Shown: positions 1 to 7,859, counted from the stretch's first letter. The stretch is 11,311 nucleotides of DNA from Eimeria necatrix (GCF_000499385.1 NW_013651898.1:1-11311); one strand, 5' to 3'. The notes: generated by a model from the letters alone, not told the origin. Made by a program: numbers and translations.

Positions 1-210
1 CGTACAATGCGTCTAGTTTGTACGTTTTGTCAACATCAAAGTATGCTAGCACCACGTTTCCACTACGTTCGTTATACGTTGCTGATTGATGCTGACGCGT
101 GAATGAATGCCATTGCTGGAGTCCAATGTATCCGTACGAATTATCTGCAGTTCAATACAGGTCTTGCAAAATGTCCAAAATACGCTGAAGTAGTTGGCAA
201 TGCTGGCCAA

Positions 211-277
211 ATTGTTGAGCGATAATGACTATTCTCAGTATGATTCAAACATTATGAGAATTGCTGAACGATACTGA
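211..277. repeat. Small hairpin plus 18-bp imperfect direct repeat
   Basis: The arms ATTCTCA (231-237) and TGAGAAT (255-261) are perfect inverted repeats around a 17-base loop. Around them, an 18-base segment at 211-228 recurs at 260-277 with about 15 of 18 bases matching; both copies begin ATTG and contain GA-GATA. The unit could be a binding-site pair or a chance structure. Confidence 0.35.
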
Positions 278-284
278 GCATGCA
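278..284 (-). promoter_or_regulatory. GCATGCA element (TGCATGC core)
   Basis: Exact match to the TGCATGC core known from apicomplexan promoters (ApiAP2 family binding). It lies about 0.46 kb upstream of the candidate ATG at 748. A functional role is inferred only. Confidence 0.25.
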
Positions 285-747
285 TTATTTTCGCTCTATG
301 CAGGCGTTGGAATGCAATGATAGCACATTACACAACAGCAGCTTGAGGGCAGAAACTTTCATGCCGTGATGTCTGCGCACGTTTCGGGCCAGCGAGAATC
401 GCGTAGTTCATGGGCAGATGGTATGTGCCACACGAAGTTAGTTACTGACAGCAAAGCGTGGACCTGCCGCTGCCTTATTGAAGTGCAGTGTATCTTTACA
501 TTAAGATGATCAATTTTAATTGGTTATTTTGTTTCCTTTTTCTAAGCAAAGCGAAAAGCGTTATCACGGAGGCCTTGAAACCTGCCGCAATGTGTGGCAT
601 GGCCTAATCTAAGCCAATACAAATCAATAGAAAGTGAGCTTGATTAAGAGTATGGGTGCTCATTCAGTGTGCTGCATGAATGACTTAGATCAAGTTAAAA
701 GCTAATGGATTTGTTCGGCAACCTCGAGAGAAACGTTTCAAGCTATC

Positions 748-1555
748 ATGTTGAGACAGAAATGTGGAGAGTTCACATGCCGGGCACTTCAGTACATCCG
801 AGGCTGGCGCACTTTAGTATCATGCAGGACGTGCGTAGCATCAGCGGCCACTTTATTACCAGGTGACGCAATCGCGAAAGTTCCACCACTGCGAACGTTT
901 GTAACGTTTGTTTATGTGTTGTGTGGAAAGCGTTCCCCAAACATAATCTTCTGGATCATCAACGTGCCAGCATTATGTACATCATATGCCTACGATTCCC
1001 ACAAAGTTGATTTGATGATTTTCGCCGGTGCTCAGTCAAGAAATCGCGCTCTTCTATCAGGTGCGTGGCAAGTGTACACAGTCGACACACACTTTGGCAG
1101 AGTCTTCTGTTAATATGTCTTCATTCTCTTTTGTTTTGTTCGTTTGAGGTTGTATGTACAATGAAATAAAAAGCAGTACTTGGCAGCGACACTCTTCCAC
1201 CCATTATACATTTTTCCTGGCAGTCTCTTCATATCGGTCCCCAGCCGCGTCCAAAGTGATGATTATAGCGTCGGAGTCTCATTTCACCGTTTCTGAATCG
1301 GTCATATTGTATCATTGCATCTTGTTAGACATCCCAGTTGATATTTGGTTCCATAACCCGCAATATCGGCGGTTTGTAGCTTTCGAGACGCTTACAAAGA
1401 TCCGTTCATTCGCTGATGCTGCTTGCAGTCCTGCACTCAAACTGAGCGTCAAGAGACTAGACAAAGTTAGGCGCTTTCTGCAGTACAGTCTAACTCCTTC
1501 TTCCGCAATTGAAAGAGTTTACAATATACTTTACGAAGGTGTTTCACATGTATAG
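748..1555 (+). CDS. Candidate two-exon gene, unknown protein (~214 aa)
   Basis: I do not recognise the protein. Exon 1 would run 748-1060 from an ATG with A at -3. The intron would be 1061-1223 (163 nt), with donor CAG|GTGCGT, a T-rich body and acceptor TTTTTCCTGGCAG. Exon 2 would run 1224-1555 to a TAG. Exon 1 ends in phase 1 and exon 2 enters its open frame in phase 1, so the two longest ATG-started frames of the window join without a shift, a match expected one time in three by chance. Exon 1 is cysteine-containing (residues 6, 11, 26, 29, 59, 77) with hydrophobic stretches near 51-58 and 66-77. Exon 2 is a more ordinary soluble composition, ending in a basic, helix-like region rich in K, R and L. 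No signal peptide or known motif is visible. Each frame alone is within chance length, so splice signals and phase are the main support. Confidence 0.3.
894..911. repeat. Perfect 9-bp tandem duplication
   Basis: AACGTTTGT occurs twice back to back. It lies inside exon 1 of the 748-1555 model, where it would encode a repeated TFV-like tripeptide (R-TFV-TFV). It looks like a recent slippage or fill-in duplication. Confidence 0.6.
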
Positions 1556-1798
1556 GGCGTACGTTTCATGCACGTAGCTCCTCGAATAGCTTGGTGATCT
1601 TTTGCTGTCGAGCAAAAAAGCCTGGTCCGGGCTCAATGCCATCATTTGGGCCCTACGGCGGTTGCTTTTCGTGATGAACAGGACGTATGTTTTCAACTCG
1701 TCAGGCCACCTCAGTGTTGTTGTATCTAGGGCACATATAATTCATTCACAAGAAACACCATATTGAATGGAACGGTTAATGCGCACTTCCTCTGTCAG

Positions 1799-1951
1799 GC
1801 TATTCATGCAGAACATCAGATTGAAAAACTGCGAATGACGAGTTGCCGCCCGTCTCTGCGCACGATTTTTCCTAAGTCGTGGGCAATCTTTATAATCCAG
1901 TGTGAAAACGAAACTCTACGTATCAGTTCAATTTCGGTTACTCCAGTCTAA
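1799..1951 (+). CDS. Weak candidate exon, unknown
   Basis: An open frame follows a pyrimidine-rich acceptor-like tract ending in GTCAG at 1798 and reads about 50 codons to a TAA. The residues look protein-like (AIHAEHQIEKLRMTSC at the start) with no recognised motif. It does not join in phase to the natural donor-like GAAG|GTGTTT at 1538 of the preceding model. It would join at a poorer donor at 1465. The frame is too short to stand alone. Confidence 0.1.
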   Translation, partial: AIHAEHQIEKLRMTSCRPSLRTIFPKSWAIFIIQCENETLRISSISVTPV

Positions 1952-2524
1952 CTGGGTTTGCTTTGATCTTTTATCAACGCGCCTCAGATAGTAGGCGCTA
2001 CAAATATAAATTATACTGCCTGACAGTGGCGATGCAAACGTCAGCCCCGTTCTTACAGAAGCACTACTATTTAACATCCTTTACGCCTACATGCGTGTTT
2101 CAGCTACTTTGCGGCCGCTAGGCTGTTTCAATTGAGAAAATGCCACAAAATTGAAACGTGTACATGTTGGTTCCAGGTTGTTCTCAATCGGCTGAAAGTC
2201 ACTTCACTCGCTGCCAAATCCTTCACTCAAGACGAAATCAACCTAATCCACATTTAGCGTAGTCATATATTCTCTTTGCAGAACACTGTAAGTCGCGAAG
2301 TTGGTCAGCCGAAGGGATGCATTCATACGAAATCAGTTAGTAAGAGATATGTTCAACAAAAAAGACGTTGGAATTTTTAGCGAAGCGAATACGCTTTTCA
2401 AGACGCGCATACGCGATTTAGGGTGATCAGAGGTTATCCCTTCTATACACGGCAAAAAAGAGCGCCCCAGAAGCCCGGGAAAATTGCCATATTTCTCATA
2501 ACTTACGTGAACCATCTGTTGCAG
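1952..2524. other. No gene seen; holds one inverted repeat
   Basis: No supportable gene. The stretch holds the inverted repeat at 2125-2157. It also has a TTTGCAG/GTAAGT pair at 2274-2293 that brackets only six bases and is not a credible exon. Confidence 0.35.
2125..2157. repeat. Perfect 9-bp inverted repeat (stem-loop)
   Basis: GTTTCAATT at 2125-2133 and AATTGAAAC at 2149-2157 are exact reverse complements separated by a 15-base A-rich loop; the next outer pair is T-G. The stem is AT-rich and no T-run follows, so it is not a bacterial-type terminator. It could be a dyad binding site or an RNA hairpin. Confidence 0.6.
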
Positions 2525-2620
2525 CTCTTGCACGCAATTAGGCACGATTGCGTTGCACAGCTATGTCCAAAGTGCAGGCGCTTGCGACGACGCCTGATGG
2601 ACACTCTTGCAGGCTTCGTC
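2525..2620 (+). CDS. Candidate internal exon (32 codons, CPKC motif)
   Basis: The segment lies between an acceptor-like CTGTTGCAG and GTC|GTAAGTGAGG, the strongest donor match in the window. It is 96 nt, so it is symmetric, and it is open in one frame. That frame contains DCVAQLCPKC followed by an arginine-rich stretch (RRLRRRL). The CPKC pair could bind zinc, but no second pair is visible within the segment. I cannot find confident partner exons, and the family is not recognised. Confidence 0.18.
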
Positions 2621-2689
2621 GTAAGTGAGGATGCATTCGTAAAGGCTAGCGATAACAAGCATCCGAAAGTGCAAGCTTTTAAGAAATGT

Positions 2690-3205
2690 GTCTTTTTTTG
2701 GAGCAGAGAGTAAGATATTTAACAGGCATCCTTGCATCAAAGCATCACGCGTTGTTAAACAGACCTTATCACACTTTTGCAGCTCAATTCACTTAAACAA
2801 GAAGGGAGAATTACCTACAGGTAGGTTCCTGCAAGGCCTTAGCGAGGGTGCTCTTTTGTTGTGAATGTCTGGTTCAATTTGCGTAGCTATTCTTTTATGA
2901 ACTTCCATAATGCGTTTTTTTATCTGCCAGACAGTGTGCACCTCAACAAACACTTGATTCATGAGAAATTTTGTAAAGGAGGAATTTCCGTTATGAGTAT
3001 TGGCCACAATTCGGGCTACTAGCTGAATCCGCAGTTGATACAATTTAACTCTTGTGTGTGCACCATCTTTTCTGCTAGCTATCCTTTATCTCTGCGTAGC
3101 GTTTTTCTGGCAGCCCGTCATTTGCAGGCAATTCTCATTGTCAGAATCAAGCTCGTGTCATGCTGCTCAATTAAACGCCTGTAATGTGCTCGATGCTCCT
3201 ACAGG
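2690..3205. repeat. Copy 1 of a diverged tandem duplication
   Basis: Four blocks occur here in the same order as in copy 2. Block a is 2690-2727 (core GGAGCAGAGAGTA). Block b is 2851-2886 (CTCTTTTGTTGTGAATGTCT). Block c is 2961-2988. Block d is about 3090-3180, with a core around TCAGAATCAAG and TGTCATGCTGCTCA. Block d differs from its partner at only a few of about 50 core positions, far beyond chance. Blocks a and b match at roughly three quarters of positions. Spacing between blocks differs by tens of bases, so indels have accumulated. The duplicated unit could be a gene, a set of exons or a non-coding element; I do not recognise it. Confidence 0.75.
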
Positions 3206-3236
3206 AACAGACCTTTGTTTCACGCATTTTGAGTAG
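3039..3236 (+). CDS. Hydrophobic-then-cysteine frame in copy 1, no ATG
   Basis: This plus-strand frame starts after a TGA at 3036-3038. It has a hydrophobic run (FLLAILYLCVAFFW), then ICRQFSL, SESSSCHAAQLNAC and a cysteine-containing tail, ending at TAG. It resembles a signal peptide followed by a short cysteine-containing mature peptide. There is no in-frame ATG, so it would need an upstream exon. The T-rich segment could equally be the pyrimidine tract before the acceptor-like TTTGCAG. The SESS[SA]CHAAQLNA stretch is shared with copy 2. Confidence 0.15.
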   Translation, partial: YNLTLVCAPSFLLAILYLCVAFFWQPVICRQFSLSESSSCHAAQLNACNVLDAPTGTDLCFTHFE

Positions 3237-3255
3237 ATATACAGAGCACAGATTA

Positions 3256-3648
3256 AGGAATATTTGCTGCCGATAGGTTGTTTGAATGCCTTCTGGCATA
3301 TGGGAAACCTTCGAAAGTTTTTGTTTTGGACCAGAGAGTATGAGATCTGACAAACGTTTTCGCTTTGATTCGTCCCTCCGTGCCAAGAAATTCTTTTGCG
3401 TCTTTCGCGGTTGCGCGTTCTTTTGTCAGGATAACAACGTTGGCAGCAAACGCAGCTGATATTCTGCGATTGCCATTTGAGATTGTCCATGCGCACAGGT
3501 AACCAACTCTTTTGCTGCGAATATCTGGTTTAATGTAGGCAGGTTTTTCGTTTAACACCTGGAGTCCTTTCGTACATGTCAGGAAGTATGAAGCCCTGAA
3601 AGACATTTGCACCGTTGCGAGAAACTTGGTAAATGCGGTTGATGGCTG
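3256..3648 (-). CDS. Open minus-strand frame in copy 2, unknown
   Basis: This minus-strand frame is open for 131 codons and contains no ATG near its start. It begins just after a TAA and an acceptor-like AACAG, reading PSTAFTKFL, later YIKPDIRSKR, then a basic, hydrophilic region (TKERATAKDAKEFLGTEG) before a TAA at 3253-3255. The copy 1 equivalent on the minus strand (within 2789-3043) reads SFTKFL, exactly 29 residues, then EPDIHNKR, the same spacing as AFTKFL-29-KPDIRSKR. The differences between the two are not concentrated at third codon positions, so this alignment does not show purifying selection. It could be a repeated exon, or merely the open complement of a duplicated non-coding block. 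Confidence 0.2.
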
Positions 3649-3935
3649 TTAACGTTTGTCACCAGAGGGATATGCGTTTCAACGCATCCAGGGCAGAGCT
3701 TGCTTCTCTGTTGCTGCAAACGTCTCGTTTGGTTTGCTCTCTGTTGCTGAGTAATCTTCCACATTGGGCGCCAGATAAATCTATAGTTCACGTTATCAGA
3801 GGCAGCGCTTGACTGTGTCCCTGCATAGCCTTTTCTTCGGTGGCCTGTGATTCGCAGGCGTTTCTCATTGTGTCAGAATCAAGCGCCTGTCATGCTGCTC
3901 AGTTAAACGCCCGCCATATTTTGTTATGATCCTTG
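3318..3935. repeat. Copy 2 of a diverged tandem duplication
   Basis: Partner of copy 1, in direct orientation. Block a is 3318-3355 (GGACCAGAGAGTATGAGATC). Block b is 3507-3542 (CTCTTTTGCTGCGAATATCT). Block c is 3617-3645. Block d is about 3825-3908. Block d carries a 2-nt insertion (ATTGTGTCAG against ATTGTCAG) relative to copy 1. In the plus-strand frame of copy 1 it also has a TAG where copy 1 is open. If copy 1 codes on the plus strand, this copy is a decayed paralogue there. Confidence 0.75.
3672..3687. repeat. Tight palindrome inside copy 2
   Basis: ATGCGTT and AACGCAT are perfect inverted repeats separated by only TC. The segment has no clear counterpart in copy 1. Confidence 0.5.
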
Positions 3936-4097
3936 AGTTGCTGTACATCTCTTGAATGTGCGACTGCAGTGGCTTGCGTTCTCTAGTTGTGCCAGCATTT
4001 GCCCCCAGATTCTCTGAAGTGTTTAGACACTGTCTTCACTTCTGGCTTTTTTCTCCAAATATATAGCCTGATGGTCAGTTACATGTGCAACAGACGC

Positions 4098-4104
4098 GCA
4101 TGCA
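4098..4104 (-). promoter_or_regulatory. GCATGCA element (TGCATGC core)
   Basis: Exact core match on the minus strand, about 110 bases below the lower (stop) end of the minus-strand frame at 4214-4465, so it is not obviously a promoter for that frame. Confidence 0.2.
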
Positions 4105-4213
4105 TATGGATCTCTTCTCATGAGCTTTTTCTTTCATTAGGTATTTAAGAATACTTTGTCTGAATTTTAATAGCCCCGAAAATCCTACGTTTCCTCAAGT
4201 AGTTGGGGCTGTT

Positions 4214-4465
4214 TTAGTTCTCACGAGCAATAGCTGGGCAGGAAATGAGCACAATTGTTTCTGATTTTAGTGTCTCGCAACATAGGAAGTGAGCAAGACG
4301 AAGATGTGTTGTGGGTTGTTGAGCCCATGTGGACAGCTTTGGCCAAGTGCTCGGATATTGCGCTTCGTTTGTAATAGAGTATGAAACCGTATCGCTTTTG
4401 GAGCCGCTATCGTATTCGTGCTGCTGATGGACATTCTCCTTGTCGGTGGGGCAAAGAGATTTCAT
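4214..4465 (-). CDS. Hydrophilic minus-strand frame, unknown (83 aa)
   Basis: An ATG with A at -3 and an in-frame TAG eight residues upstream opens a frame of 83 codons. The first half is hydrophilic (DKENVHQQHEYDSGSKSD), and GC at third codon positions there is visibly higher than the window average. The second half is less distinctive and contains a CC pair and SCPAIA. Near the 3' end a donor-like CTC|GTGAGA would allow splicing into a downstream minus-strand exon, but I could not identify one. No domain, signal peptide or membrane segment is recognised. Composition is the only argument, and the length is well within chance. Confidence 0.2.
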   Translation of the reverse strand: MKSLCPTDKENVHQQHEYDSGSKSDTVSYSITNEAQYPSTWPKLSTWAQQPTTHLRLAHFLCCETLKSETIVLISCPAIAREN

Positions 4466-4616
4466 TTTCGAAGTAGTTTTCTACTGGTGCATATGCTCCT
4501 GAAAAGCTTGCCTGCTTGCAGCCTTTTTGAAAATTGTTCTGAGCTTGAGTACTTCTAGCGGCTGGCTGCAAGTCATTATTTTTTCCAGGCGCGCATCACG
4601 TTGGCAGGCTATTTCC

Positions 4617-4636
4617 CGAATGTTTCCGAATGTTTC
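4617..4636. repeat. Perfect 10-bp tandem duplication
   Basis: CGAATGTTTC occurs twice back to back with no intervening base. Confidence 0.6.
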
Positions 4637-4897
4637 AAACCTTTAATTGAATGGCGCCTGTTGAAACAATCTGTGGACATGCGCATAGTGTCTGAAATTG
4701 GTGAATGCTTGCCGTTTTGCAAGCGGCTAAATGGGAAGGGCTTTTTTTGATATATGTCAATTGCAAGCTGGATGTAAGTATGTGCGAATTGTCTCTGATC
4801 CTTAGTCAAGGGATTCGAGAAGTGGTTCTTTCGCAGTGCTCGTTCTAGAGTTTTGTAAATGATGAAGTCTCCAAAATATTAGGAACGCATCATCGCC

Positions 4898-4904
4898 TGC
4901 ATGC
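4898..4904 (+). promoter_or_regulatory. TGCATGC element
   Basis: Exact core match in a stretch with no gene call. For a minus-strand gene starting at 4465 it would lie about 430 bases upstream. Confidence 0.25.
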
Positions 4905-5969
4905 TTTCTTTTACCTTTATCCACAAGAACTTTGTGGCCGCAATGAAGGCTAATATGTTCATCTTTCAAATACAGTCGAAGACACCTGGCCTACTATCGT
5001 ACTCCAGCAGCTCGGTAAAATGCATGAGAGGCCGCTCTACAACAACCATATTGGAGGACCGTTCTTGGAAAGTACGAATAACTACGTAACTTCGGCCATA
5101 GATGCCTTCTAGCGAAATTTTCAGAACATGAAGGATTTAAATGATATTCCTCGCAGCGAGTGAGGCGTGTCATTGTACATAATGCCCAGAGAAAAAGAAT
5201 TCAGCAAACATGTGGGAAGATGGCAGGGGGACACGCAAGAGTTCACGCTGAAAAAGCTGTAGAACCATCTCGAATAAAAATGCCTGACAGTGTTTTGTGC
5301 CGAGCAACTCAACAATCGTCAGGAAGTGAGCTATTCTTACGTCAATGACACCAAACCCTTATTGCTGCGAGCAGAGTGATACACTTTGAACGTACATACT
5401 AATGGATAAAAACCTGACGAATGGGGTGGTGTTTATTTGCTTCCCGAAATCTTTAGATAGCAGGGTAAAAGCTCATCAAACAGAAAGTATGCATTACTCA
5501 AGCGCGCGTGTGAGGCTAGAAGCTGGCACATAAGTGTTTAGCATTTAGATGACGCTGTGAACCCACTAAGAAACAGTTGAATTTAGCCTTTGTGCCCTTT
5601 GCTGTGTGGATCAACTGCGGCGCGTTTGGAGTAGTGAATGTTTCTTTGTCACGCCCACGCGCGCAGAGTTGGGCAACACTGCAACCAGCACGTTGAACAT
5701 TTGCTATCCCTAGTGCTGTAAAGTACGTCTACATGGGAAAGTTCACACTACAATTGCAGTTAGTACGTCATGATCCTATCACTGCACTGCGAGAACAAGA
5801 AAAAACGTGTGGATCAGCCCATAACATAAATATTTTCAAGCAGAAGAACAGCAACGGACTGATATTTGGATCCTTTTTCATTTGCCTTTGTATATTAGCA
5901 TAGCTGTTTCATCGGACTAACTGCCCACACGTTCTTGCGATGGTGGCAGTTGCGACTATTGCTCAAGGG

Positions 5970-6195
5970 TCAGGCTGCCTCTGGATGCTTTTGTTAATTG
6001 CGTTCGCATATTTGACCCGAGATCCTGTTCACTGAATGCAAAGATATGCCATTCTGTTTCAGAAGGTGAGAGAAAAAACTTGGCGAATGCATGATGGTTG
6101 GAACAAGGCCCCTTGTTCATATCCACAAATTGTATGAGCAATTCATATCGATGCTTTCTGCAGAACGTGTGTTTCTCTGTTCAACGACCAGAGCA
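5970..6195. repeat. Possible third, more diverged copy of the 2.7-3.9 kb repeat
   Basis: Around 6066-6100 the plus strand reads GAGAAAAAACTTGGCGAATG then ATGATGGTTGG, closely matching copy 2 block c (GAGAAACTTGGTAAATGC then GTTGATGGCTG) apart from a 3-base insertion and a few substitutions. Weaker matches lie in the expected order on both sides: a block-b-like segment near 5975-6010 and TTTCTCTGTT near 6170, which parallels TTCTCTGTT near 3704. On the minus strand this gives AFAKFF where copies 1 and 2 give SFTKFL and AFTKFL. I see no convincing block d. Confidence 0.35.
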
Positions 6196-7128
6196 AAGAA
6201 ATTTTCCTGCGAGGCAGTTCAGTAGCTGCGCATCTTTCATTTTTCTATTCAAAACTGCTTTTTTACCTTCTGCAAGTTTTTCAGCAGCGGTGACGTGGCG
6301 TGCGCTTCTTGTTTATTAGTGACCAAAATTCAACCTCACGTTTCGAAAAGGAACAAGCTCGGGATCCCTCTAAACTTTTGAGGGCCTATCTATAAAGCAG
6401 AGAGCTTAAAGCATTACTACTTTGGTCATTCATTTTACGCATCACCAATTGTAAGGTTTACAAAGATGGACTGCTGGCGGATATGTGCTTAGTTGCCCCT
6501 TTACCCAGGGCATATGCTGCTTGAAGCAAAATTGCCAGCTAACACTCCAGATGCAGCCTGGTAAAAGAGCTTGTCAAATGCGAGTTTCAGCGTGAAACTG
6601 CTCAAGTGGTAGATATGTCGGCTCACAGGCGTGCATGATGGTTTGAGAAATGTTCAGTTTTCTAGCCGCACGTGGACGCTAACTTTGCGTTTAAGGCATA
6701 TCTCAGCACATATATAGGCCGGCAACGATGGACTGCATGACAGGCTGTAAGCCGCTTCACAACCAATCAGTACAGACTAGCTAGATGCATACACTTAATT
6801 GTGACTGCGGAGGCAATTCTTACTAACCGTTTTGATGCTCAGCGTGTGTTCAAACTGGAAGACAATTGCAGACATTGTTTTTCCATGACCACGATTTGCT
6901 TTGTTGTTCGTCTTTTGGGTGCTTCTTACCCGTTCCTTTGCCATGCCTTGCTTTCGACACAACTTGAAGTTTGTTTCATTAATTTGCTACGAATACAGCC
7001 ATTGCCAAACGTCGCATTTACTTTCGGCAAATTGCTACTGCTTACCTCTGCTCTACATATATTGCCGTTAGAGTAAAGAATTACTTCTACAAGTTTTCAG
7101 AGGGAATATTGTGAAGAGCGTGCAACGT

Positions 7129-7150
7129 ACTATCTGTGGACTATCTGTGG
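7129..7150. repeat. Perfect 11-bp tandem duplication
   Basis: ACTATCTGTGG occurs twice back to back. It is the longest exact adjacent duplication I see. Confidence 0.7.
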
Positions 7151-7859
7151 TATGTGAAAACTAATAAGTTTGAGAACGAGTGTGCTGGGTGCAACGGCGT
7201 CCCTATGGAAAATATATTTTGAGTGAAAAAACCCCGTGCGGCGGAAACGCTCTACAGGAGGCCCAGCATGACTCTACAAGTCCTTGGTGCTTGATGTATT
7301 GAGTGAGACTTGCCCTTTGCTAAATATTGTTGAACTGCACTGGCAATGTGTCTTGAAAAGCCTGCTCTGCAGGACGAATCGCGAACAATGCAAAAGCTGC
7401 CGCTCTTCAAAGGTTAGAGCCATTCCGAGCACGCTCGTCTGAAATAGGGATCGGCGCGTGAGTCTTATGAGCACGCAAAACAAAACCGAAGCTCTAGGAA
7501 AAGCAGCAAAGTACTTTAGGAAGGTGAGTTTCGTGTGGAGCATAGTAATTTTACATTGGTGCCATGTGCAGCACTTTGGCAGGCGGCTTCAAATTTATTC
7601 CAGTACTCGATTGCTTGGACAAGCTCACCTAATGTTCTGTATAACCTTTAGATCATAATGGTTTTTTCAGGAGCGGTTCGAGGCACATTTGGTTCAAACT
7701 GTATGTGGATCCTGTGGTCCGTAGTGGGGTGATATTACTACCACTATGAATTCGGTCATAGCCCAGTCGGCGTTAAATAAATATGGAAAACAAAAAAAGT
7801 ATAGTACGACGCTCGGCGCAAGCCAGCTCATATGTGTAGCCTGTCTTTTTGATACTCAT

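Larger units (their letters stand above)
1..747. other. No gene seen; left-edge non-coding stretch
   Basis: I see no supportable coding region on either strand in this 0.75 kb. It holds a short hairpin with an overlapping direct repeat at 211-277 and one GCATGCA element at 278-284. If the 748-1555 model is real, the 3' part would be its upstream region, but I see no clear promoter element close to that ATG. Confidence 0.4.
4466..5969. other. No gene seen; 1.5 kb low-information stretch
   Basis: Short frames exist on both strands, but none has convincing splice borders, motifs or composition. The stretch holds a 10-bp tandem duplication at 4617-4636, a possible block-c-like motif at 4691-4712 and a TGCATGC element at 4898-4904. 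Confidence 0.35.

Noticed and set aside
2274..2293. TCTTTGCAG-AACACT-GTAAGT as a 6-nt micro-exon
   Set aside because: Six bases between good signals is too short to support without transcript evidence; such pairs arise by chance.
2963..3000. AAAGGAGG near 2975 as a ribosome binding site
   Set aside because: It is followed by no credible frame, and the window does not look bacterial.
3167..3496. 109-codon minus-strand frame overlapping the copy 2 frame
   Set aside because: It lies in another frame of the same duplicated DNA, and its counterpart in copy 1 does not stay open.
6053..6070. TGTTTCAG-AAG-GTGAGAG as a 3-nt micro-exon
   Set aside because: Three bases is not a credible exon, and the segment overlaps the third repeat copy.
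6801..7076. 91-codon plus-strand frame as a gene
   Set aside because: It lacks an ATG at its start, is T-rich, and its hydrophobicity follows from base composition.
7274..7543. 89-codon minus-strand frame as a gene
   Set aside because: Within chance length, no motif, and it has an overlapping open plus-strand frame.
7665..7700. GCGGTTCGAGGC as a tRNA T-arm
   Set aside because: The flanking bases do not form the required 5-bp T-stem, and no acceptor or anticodon arms are found.
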